The position numbers and the translations under genes were made by a program. From positions 106,596 to 170,595 of the forward strand of contig JADCIX010000011.1 of NCBI GenBank assembly GCA_020247545.1: a stretch of DNA of 64,000 bases, written 5' to 3'. The notes under the pieces are model-generated. The model was not told the origin of the DNA. It searched no databases and saw only the letters and a list, made by a program, of their open reading frames with translations. Numbering within the stretch: position 1 is the stretch's first letter; the number at the start of each line of letters is the position of its first letter. The stretch comes from Rhodocyclaceae bacterium (GTDB lineage Bacteria > Pseudomonadota > Gammaproteobacteria > Burkholderiales > Usitatibacteraceae). Below are positions 57,950 through 64,000 of this stretch, piece after piece.

Positions 57950-59323
57950 TTACCCCCGCAGAATTTGCATCAATAAAGAGTGGTCGCGGGCAACCGTATG
58001 ATCAGCTTCAACCAACTCATGGACCTTGCGACACGCGTGGAGTACAGTCGTGTGGTCGCGTCCGCCGAACGCCTCGCCGATCTCGGGCAAGGACATTGGT
58101 GTCAACTCCTTAGCCAGCGCCATAGCAATCTGGCGGGGCCTCGCTAACGAGCGCACGCGTTTCTTTGAGTACATCTCAGCGACCTTGATTTTGTAGTAGT
58201 CGGCGACGGTCTTCTGGATATTGTCGATAGAAATTTGCCGGTTCAAGACGGCAAGTAAATCCTTCAACGCTTCTTTTGCAGAGGCAATTGAAACGGGCAC
58301 GCTGTTAAAGCGTGAGTAAGCCAGAACGCGTTTTAATCCACCCTCTAGTTCGCGGATATTTGAGCGTATGTGTTTAGCGATAAAGAAGGCCACTTCTTCA
58401 TTGATCGGTGAGTCTTCTGATTCCGCTTTTTTCATCAATATGGCCACACGCATTTCTAGCTCCGGAGGTTCTACCGACACCGTGAGGCCCCAACCAAAGC
58501 GCGAAATTAGCCTGTCTTCAATACCGGAAATCTCCTTCGGAAAGCGATCTGAGGTGATGACCACCTGTTTACCGCCTTCGATTAATGCGTTGAAGGCATA
58601 AAAGAATTCTTCCTGGGTCCGAGACTTATTGCCGAAGAACTGGATGTCGTCAATCAGCAACAAGTCCAACGTGTGATACGAACGCTTGAATGTATCGAAC
58701 GCCTTATGTTGATATGCACGTACCACATCCGTCACAAACTGTTCGGCATGTATATAACGAATACTTGCGTTCGGGTTCCTCTCCAGCAGCTGATTACCAA
58801 TTGCTTGGACCAGATGGGTTTTACCCAGTCCCGTTGCGCCGTAAACAAACAGCGGGTTGTAGGCCTGACCAGGATTGTGCGCGACTTGCTGCGCCGCTGC
58901 GCGCGCAAGCTGGTTAGCCTTACCACCAACAAAGGTGTTAAACGTAAAGTTAGGGTTAAGCCGATGTGTAGCAGGTGTGGGTGGGGAAGACGACGAGTTG
59001 CTTTCTGATTGTGCTGCCGATTGCGCGCCCATATCGCGCATCTGAGACCTTTCATCTGCCGAGGTTGGTGCCGGAAGTGCGTCTTCAGCCTCCTCCATCG
59101 CAAGTTCAATCATCACGGGTCGCGCAAAAAACTTTTCTGCCGCGAGCTCAATCTTGGAAAGCTGACGATCCTTTACCCACTGTAGGACAAACCGGTTTGG
59201 TGCCACCAATACAAAACTATCACCCTCCTGTTCAAACCGCAGGGGTTTGATCCAGGTGCTGAATTGATGTTGTGAGAGCTCGTGCTGAAAATCTTCTACA
59301 CAAGCTTGCCAAAATGGGTGCAT
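57950..59323 (-). CDS. dnaA: Chromosomal replication initiator DnaA
   Basis: A 457-residue initiator: domain I ([24 protein letters not shown]), variable linker, AAA+ domain ([31 protein letters not shown]), and the DNA-binding end ([23 protein letters not shown]). Divergent from rpmH with the candidate origin between them. Confidence 0.97.
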   Translation of the reverse strand: MHPFWQACVEDFQHELSQHQFSTWIKPLRFEQEGDSFVLVAPNRFVLQWVKDRQLSKIELAAEKFFARPVMIELAMEEAEDALPAPTSADERSQMRDMGAQSAAQSESNSSSSPPTPATHRLNPNFTFNTFVGGKANQLARAAAQQVAHNPGQAYNPLFVYGATGLGKTHLVQAIGNQLLERNPNASIRYIHAEQFVTDVVRAYQHKAFDTFKRSYHTLDLLLIDDIQFFGNKSRTQEEFFYAFNALIEGGKQVVITSDRFPKEISGIEDRLISRFGWGLTVSVEPPELEMRVAILMKKAESEDSPINEEVAFFIAKHIRSNIRELEGGLKRVLAYSRFNSVPVSIASAKEALKDLLAVLNRQISIDNIQKTVADYYKIKVAEMYSKKRVRSLARPRQIAMALAKELTPMSLPEIGEAFGGRDHTTVLHACRKVHELVEADHTVARDHSLLMQILRG

Positions 59324-59788
59324 GTCTCTTCTTAGCCGATGGGGTGATACAACGGTATTCCGGCAGTGTTATGAACCGATGGCGAGTGCACCACCAGAAA
59401 ACTTCAGATAAGGGAATTAGGTGGCAAGCAAAGGATCGTAAAGTCACCGGAAAGGGCGGTTTTACCGAGAGCGAATTTTACGCTGAATTGGTTGTGGAGA
59501 GGGGGTTATCCACAGGGCAAATGACAAAATAAAGTGCTTGATTTTTTCGGCGTTGGCGCTGCCTATCGCTTGTTTTGGACGGGTTCTACCTTAACCCTTG
59601 GCGCGCGCTATTCTCCGTTGCGACTTGACGAAACATCAACAAAAACAAGATAATGCGAAGTTCTGCCGGTTAACCACGGGAACGGCTTTGGGGCGAATCA
59701 ACCCAAAGCAGGATTGGTCACTAGTAATGACTAACCAAAATGACCGATATCGTATTTCTCTTCAACTTGTAGATCGACGAGTGACACC
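59324..59788. other. Candidate replication origin (oriC) between dnaA and rpmH
   Basis: The 465-base gap separates leftward and rightward core genes, the usual strand switch at an origin. It has one perfect DnaA box TTATCCACA (59506-59514), a weaker inverted one TGTGGAGAG (59493-59501), and an AT-rich part just after (about 59521-59550). Promoters for dnaA and rpmH must also be here. One perfect box is fewer than usual, so the origin may include the dnaA-dnaN gap. Confidence 0.55.
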
Positions 59789-59923
59789 ATGAAACGTACC
59801 TATCAACCTTCCGTAGCACGCCGCAAAAAGACCCACGGTTTTCGGGTTCGCATGGCAACCGCAGGTGGCCGTAAGGTCATCAACGCTCGCCGCGCCAAAG
59901 GCCGCGCGCGTTTGGCTGTCTAA
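59789..59923 (+). CDS. rpmH: Ribosomal protein bL34
   Basis: The 44-residue protein [20 protein letters not shown]... ending [11 protein letters not shown] is unmistakable L34 of the large ribosomal subunit. First gene of rpmH-rnpA-yidD-yidC-mnmE. Confidence 0.98.
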   Translation: MKRTYQPSVARRKKTHGFRVRMATAGGRKVINARRAKGRARLAV

Positions 59924-59955
59924 TTCCCATCCAGCCACAAAGCTTTCCCCGCGTT

Positions 59956-60354
59956 ATGCGACTCGCCTCCGCTGAGGTGAAGCAGTTGCTCGACCATGGC
60001 CAACGGCTAAGCGCCTCGGCTGCCGATGTTGTACTGACGAGCCGTTCCGCAATTCGGGCAGCCCCGACGATACATAACGGTGCGTCATTGGCTGGTATTG
60101 CCTTGTCCGTGCCAAAGCGTCAACTAAAGAGAGCGGTCGACCGAAATCGGACAAAGCGAGTCCTGCGCGAAGTGTTTAGGCGGCACGAGCTTCGCAACAC
60201 CCCGCTTGAATTGCTGGTCACTGTGACTTCCGTTCCAAAGCCGATCGCCGGTAACATGAAACAGAAACAAGCAACCCAACACCTACAGACCGCAGCGCTG
60301 GGGCTGTACAACCGGATCCTGCAACGCAGTAAAAAAGTCGTCGAGGCAAGTTGA
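59956..60354 (+). CDS. rnpA: Ribonuclease P protein component
   Basis: A 132-residue basic protein that assists the RNase P RNA in cutting tRNA precursors. The RNR motif is in LKRAVDRNRTKRVLREVFR. The start is uncertain: the four codons just before the ATG at 59956 read FPRV, which matches the usual RnpA start (FPR..RL), so translation may begin upstream at a rare codon (the frame is open back to the rpmH end). A C-terminal stretch (QKQATQHLQTAALGL) is normal. Confidence 0.92.
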   Translation: MRLASAEVKQLLDHGQRLSASAADVVLTSRSAIRAAPTIHNGASLAGIALSVPKRQLKRAVDRNRTKRVLREVFRRHELRNTPLELLVTVTSVPKPIAGNMKQKQATQHLQTAALGLYNRILQRSKKVVEAS

Positions 60355-60593
60355 TGTCGCCGGACCCAACGCGCGTCTCTCCGTTGGCGCGATTGCTGTT
60401 GTGCTTAGTGCGTGCCTACCAATATGTATTGAGCCCTTACTTTGGCACACAATGCCGATTTGCCCCCACCTGTTCCCATTACGCTGTGGAAGCGCTGAGC
60501 AAGCACGGTGCGATAAAAGGCAGTTATCTCACCACGCGAAGATTGCTTCGGTGCCACCCATGGCATCCGGGTGGCTACGACGCCGTTCCTTAA
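60354..60593 (+). CDS. yidD: Membrane protein insertion efficiency factor YidD
   Basis: A 79-residue protein with YQYVLSPYFGTQCRFAPTCS and RLLRCHPWHPGGYDAVP, the complete YidD signature with its three Cys. It helps YidC-dependent insertion. Its ATG overlaps the rnpA stop (TGATG). Confidence 0.96.
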   Translation: MSPDPTRVSPLARLLLCLVRAYQYVLSPYFGTQCRFAPTCSHYAVEALSKHGAIKGSYLTTRRLLRCHPWHPGGYDAVP

Positions 60594-60617
60594 CCTATTG
60601 AACTGAAACCGTTAACC

Positions 60618-62351
60618 ATGGATACCCAACGCATCATCGCGCTGATTATTTTTTCGTTCTCAGGGCTCCTGCTTTGGGAGGCTTGGCAAAAGCACAATAG
60701 CCCGCCAATCGCGCCCAAAGCACCGACTGCCGTTGCGGCGTCGAGCAGCGCGCCAGCTACACCCGCCCCAGCTGTCGCTCCCGCTGCCGCCAGCGCAGTG
60801 CCGGCATCTGTAGCAGGGGTACCAGCGTCCGCTGTGGCCACACCTGCGACCATTAGCGCACCAGCATTGGCACCACAAGCCTCAACTAGGTCAATATCGG
60901 TGCGAACCGATAAGCTGTCGGTCGATCTGGATGGATCGAGTGGTGATATTCGCAGTGTAGTTTTGCTCAAGCACGTTGCCCGCGGGGACACCACCCGCCA
61001 GTTTGCATTGATGCAGGAAAAAGTCGGCCATTACTTCATCGCTCAATCAGGTTTGCTGGGCGAAGGCCTGCCTAACCATACAAGCAAGTGGGTGGCGTCC
61101 GGAGATGAATTTGACCTCGGCGGGAACGAGAAGATCGAGGTCGTGCTCACCAACAACGATGCCCCTGGGATAACCGTCAACAAGGTTTTCACCTTCAAAC
61201 GCGGCAGCTATGTTATTGATGTTCGATATGACATTAAGAACGACAGCGGTGTGCCAATTGCACCCAAAGCGTATTTCCAGTTCTTGCGCGACGCGAATCC
61301 ACCCGAGGGCGAGAGTTCCGGTAGCAACCCGTTTACTGGGATTGCCACCTTTACTGGCCCGGCGGTCTATACCGAACAAAAGAAATTCCAAAAAGTGGCT
61401 TTTTCAGACATTGATAAAAATAAAGCCGACTACGTCAAAGAGGCTAGCGACGGCTGGATCGCGATGGTCCAGCATTATTTTGTATCGGCGTGGCTTCCGC
61501 AGGGTAGTGGAGGGCGTGAGTACTTTACAAAACGTGTAACCGATACCCTGTATTCAGCGGGCGTCATCATTCCCGTTGCTGCGGTTGGAGTGATCGCGCC
61601 TGCGGCGTCCGCTAGCCTGACGATGCCTTTGTACGTGGGTCCGCAAGAGCAGGAAAAGCTGAAAGAGTTGTCGCCCGGCCTAGATTTGGTTGTCGACTAC
61701 GGTTGGTTAAAGAGCTTGGCCTATCCGATGTTTGTTGTGCTTTCTTTCTTGAACAGCATGATCGGCAACTGGGGCTGGACCATCATTGCGTTCACCATCC
61801 TGTTGAAGTTGGTGTTTTTTCCGCTAAACCAAAAAGCCGGCAAGTCGATGGCGCACATGAAAACGCTAATGCCAAAGATGGAGGCGCTAAAGGCGCGGTA
61901 CGGCGATGACAAGATGAAGCTCAACCAAGCTATGATGGAGCTGTATAAGGCGGAAAAGGTCAACCCGCTCGGCGGTTGTTTGCCAATCATCATCCAGATA
62001 CCGTTCTTTATTGCGTTGTATTGGGTTCTACTTGGTGCCGTAGAGTTGCGTAATGCACCATGGGTGGGTTGGATTACCGATCTTTCGACACCGGACCCTT
62101 ACTATGTACTGCCGGTATTGATGGGCGCGTCGATGTTTATACAGACCAAACTTAACCCACAACCAGCAGACCCGATCCAGGCGAAAGTCATGTTGATCTT
62201 GCCGATCGTGTTTTCGATCATGTTCTTCTTTTTCCCGGCCGGTTTAGTACTCTACTGGACGATGCAGAACATTTTGGGCATTGCCCAACAGTGGTACATC
62301 AACAAGACATTTAACACGGCGCCGGCAAAGACCACAGCCGGTACGCGTTAA
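60618..62351 (+). CDS. yidC: Membrane protein insertase YidC
   Basis: A 577-residue inner membrane insertase: an N-terminal helix (RIIALIIFSFSGLLLWEAW), an Ala/Pro-rich linker about 40-95, a large periplasmic domain, and the conserved five-helix core (LAYPMFVVLSFLNSMIGNWG; YKAEKVNPLGGCLPIIIQ; MFFFFPAGLVLYWTMQNIL). Followed by a terminator. Confidence 0.97.
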   Translation: MDTQRIIALIIFSFSGLLLWEAWQKHNSPPIAPKAPTAVAASSSAPATPAPAVAPAAASAVPASVAGVPASAVATPATISAPALAPQASTRSISVRTDKLSVDLDGSSGDIRSVVLLKHVARGDTTRQFALMQEKVGHYFIAQSGLLGEGLPNHTSKWVASGDEFDLGGNEKIEVVLTNNDAPGITVNKVFTFKRGSYVIDVRYDIKNDSGVPIAPKAYFQFLRDANPPEGESSGSNPFTGIATFTGPAVYTEQKKFQKVAFSDIDKNKADYVKEASDGWIAMVQHYFVSAWLPQGSGGREYFTKRVTDTLYSAGVIIPVAAVGVIAPAASASLTMPLYVGPQEQEKLKELSPGLDLVVDYGWLKSLAYPMFVVLSFLNSMIGNWGWTIIAFTILLKLVFFPLNQKAGKSMAHMKTLMPKMEALKARYGDDKMKLNQAMMELYKAEKVNPLGGCLPIIIQIPFFIALYWVLLGAVELRNAPWVGWITDLSTPDPYYVLPVLMGASMFIQTKLNPQPADPIQAKVMLILPIVFSIMFFFFPAGLVLYWTMQNILGIAQQWYINKTFNTAPAKTTAGTR

Positions 62352-62367
62352 CGTAGTGCCGACAATC

Positions 62368-62401
62368 AAAAAAAAGCCGCCTTGTTTGGGCGGCTTTTTT
62401 G
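62368..62401 (+). terminator. Rho-independent terminator after yidC
   Basis: An A-run, then AAAAGCCGCC-TTGTTT-GGGCGGCTTTTTT, a strong GC stem with T-run. Confidence 0.9.
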
Positions 62402-62407
62402 TTGGAT

Positions 62408-62423
62408 TGTTTCACGTGAAACC
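62408..62423. promoter_or_regulatory. parS centromere-like site
   Basis: TGTTTCACGTGAAACC matches the 16-base ParB site TGTTTCACGTGAAACA at 15 positions and is a near-perfect palindrome. It lies 3 kb from the origin, between yidC and mnmE, a usual place for chromosomal parS. parA and parB are not in the window. Confidence 0.9.
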
Positions 62424-62448
62424 ATCCGGTCGCCCATAATTGGTCGTT

Positions 62449-63804
62449 ATGCACAGCAGGACACGAGCAAAATCAGACACCATCGTCGCTATCGCAACCC
62501 CAATCGGGCGTGGCGGCGTAGGCGTCATTCGTATCTCTGGAAGCGATCTCAGGGCATTTGCCGAGCGTTTGACTGGGCGTGAATTACAGCCGAGGATGGC
62601 GGCGCTAGCGACGGTGCGGGATGGCGGCGGCAACGCGCTGGATCAGGTGATTGCGCTCTATTTTCAAGCACCCGCATCTTACACCGGTGAGGATGTGATT
62701 GAGTTGCAGGGCCACGGCGGGCCAGCCGTCATGCAGGCGTTGCTGGCGCGCTGCCTGACGTTGGGATGCCGTTTGGCACGGGCCGGGGAGTTTACAGAGC
62801 GCGCGTATTTAAACGATAAACTTGACCTTGTCGAGGCAGAAGCCGTTGCCGACATGATCGACGCTGCGTCAGTTGAGGCGGTCAAGTCCGCGGCGCGTTC
62901 GCTTGCTGGAGAGTTCTCGGCCCGCGTCCATGCGCTGGTTGCGCAGCTGACGGATTTGCGCATGCACGTTGAGGCCTGTATCGACTTTCCTGAAGAGGAG
63001 ATCGAGCCGGCGGATCGCCAGGTACAACAAACCAAACTCCAGCAAATACGGGCAGATTGGGATACTTTAGCCGGGCAAGCTAAGCAGGGCGCGGTGCTTC
63101 GTGAAGGGCTGACCGTTGCCTTGATCGGTCGGCCAAACGTCGGCAAATCCAGTTTGTTGAATTGTCTCGCCGGTGACGATATTGCCATCGTGACGCCGAT
63201 TGCAGGAACGACACGCGACCAAGTTCGAGCGACAATACATCTTGAGGGTGTACCCATTCACCTGATTGATACCGCAGGGCTGCGCGATACAAGCGACGTG
63301 GTGGAGCGTATCGGCATGGAGCGCACATGGGCTGCGGTGGAAAAGGCGGGCGCAGCGCTGTTGATTTGTGAGGCGGGTGAAGCGATCGGGGTTGCTGAGG
63401 CGCAGATCGCGGCCAGACTTCCCGAGGGGCTGCCAACCGCATGGGTCTATAACAAGATCGATTTGTTTGGGCGGGCCGAGGATAGGCAGGATGACGGTCG
63501 CGGTGTGTCAATCCATCTCTCCGCGATGACAGGCGAGGGGGTGGATGCCCTACGCGCCTGGCTGCTGGAAACCGCTGGCTGGACACCGACAGGCGAGGGT
63601 GTGTTTATGGCGAGGCAGCGTCACTTGGTCGCGTTACAACAAGCCAAATCACACCTTGATACCGCAGAACAGGTCGGCGCACAATTCGAGCTGTTTGCGG
63701 AAGAACTCCGGTTAGCCCAACATAACCTCTCATCCATTACCGGCGAGTTCACGCCGGATGACCTATTGGGTGAGATCTTTGGTAAGTTTTGTATTGGGAA
63801 GTGA
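62449..63804 (+). CDS. mnmE: tRNA uridine-5-carboxymethylaminomethyl GTPase MnmE
   Basis: A 451-residue GTPase that, with MnmG, modifies the wobble uridine of several tRNAs. N-terminal folate domain (TIVAIATPIGRGGVGVIRISG), GTPase part (ALIGRPNVGKSSLLN, IAGTTRD), and the C-terminal FGKFCIGK with the essential Cys. Start set at the ATG at 62449; upstream in-frame TTG is less likely. Complete. Confidence 0.97.
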   Translation: MHSRTRAKSDTIVAIATPIGRGGVGVIRISGSDLRAFAERLTGRELQPRMAALATVRDGGGNALDQVIALYFQAPASYTGEDVIELQGHGGPAVMQALLARCLTLGCRLARAGEFTERAYLNDKLDLVEAEAVADMIDAASVEAVKSAARSLAGEFSARVHALVAQLTDLRMHVEACIDFPEEEIEPADRQVQQTKLQQIRADWDTLAGQAKQGAVLREGLTVALIGRPNVGKSSLLNCLAGDDIAIVTPIAGTTRDQVRATIHLEGVPIHLIDTAGLRDTSDVVERIGMERTWAAVEKAGAALLICEAGEAIGVAEAQIAARLPEGLPTAWVYNKIDLFGRAEDRQDDGRGVSIHLSAMTGEGVDALRAWLLETAGWTPTGEGVFMARQRHLVALQQAKSHLDTAEQVGAQFELFAEELRLAQHNLSSITGEFTPDDLLGEIFGKFCIGK

Positions 63805-63878
63805 CACATCCGTCCAAGAGCCAGGGCTTAGCCCACCGCGATTGGCATCGGATGTGTCATCCCCGCGTAGGCGGGGAT
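63802..63878. repeat. Hairpin and REP-like element after mnmE
   Basis: TGACACATCC (63802-63811, including the mnmE stop) pairs with GGATGTGTCA (63850-63859). It abuts ATCCCCGC-GTAG-GCGGGGAT (63859-63878), a palindrome of a form common as an extragenic repeat in proteobacteria. The last 120 bases of the window show no gene. Confidence 0.6.
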
Positions 63879-64000
63879 CCATACATGGACGCCCCCGGTT
63901 TGCAAGAGCAATCTTTTCATGATGATGACGACACACGGAGTCGATTGCAGCCATACATTCGGTCTTTGTTGCAGCCGTCTATCTGGCTGCTGACACATGA

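Noticed and set aside
63859..63878. GC-rich palindrome resembling a type I-E CRISPR repeat
   Set aside because: Single copy in this window; it fits a common extragenic palindrome.

Overview
This window comes from a bacterial chromosome and its right part contains the replication origin. The order gyrB-dnaN-dnaA (leftward, no recF) / rpmH-rnpA-yidD-yidC-mnmE (rightward), a near-perfect parS site, a CzcI-type metal-resistance protein, a CadR/PbrR regulator, and argH divergent from an AlgZ/AlgR-like pair all fit a betaproteobacterium, most likely Burkholderiales or a close relative. This is inferred from gene content and was not tested by a search.

Layout. (1) 1-4.7 kb, heavy metals: a truncated czcC-like gene, czcI, a Cd/Zn/Pb P-type ATPase with a MerR-type 19-bp-spacer promoter, a YcnI-like copper protein, a YnfA-like membrane protein and cadR. 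(2) 4.7-9.2 kb: an orphan transcription unit, a tRNA-like RNA with an abnormal anticodon region, and a compact cassette of a Lon-like AAA+ ATPase, two calcineurin-like phosphoesterases and two small proteins; I know of no described system with this content. (3) 9.6-17.2 kb: a complete type I Wadjet (jetABCD) with a divergent WYL regulator. (4) 17.5-22.1 kb: Tn7-like transposition genes tnsA-tniA-tniB-tniQ with one recognisable end. (5) 22.2-27.6 kb: a type III restriction-modification system whose mod gene is translationally coupled to a HigBA toxin-antitoxin pair. Regions 2-5 form a defence/mobility island.

(6) 27.8-33.3 kb: a cation/proton antiporter, a BON lipoprotein, a second HigBA pair with a long leader, a TraB-like lipoprotein, and a Tat-exported dienelactone-hydrolase-like protein. 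(7) 33.4-38.5 kb: an iorAB molybdenum hydroxylase directly followed by soxXYZA without soxB; SoxY lacks the usual GGCGG tail. (8) 38.5-40.9 kb: an FG-GAP repeat gene broken by an 8-bp tandem duplication and an in-frame TAG. (9) 41-45 kb: a phosphorelay cluster (two response regulators, a histidine kinase, two divergent Hpt-like proteins). (10) 45-54 kb: tex, an algZ-algR-transporter operon, argH and an exported protein. (11) 54-64 kb: the origin region.

How the genes work together: region 1 senses and exports divalent metals; regions 2-5 would act against plasmids and phages while themselves being mobile or addictive; region 7 couples a periplasmic molybdo-hydroxylase to sulfur-oxidation carriers; region 11 is core replication, RNase P, membrane insertion and tRNA modification.
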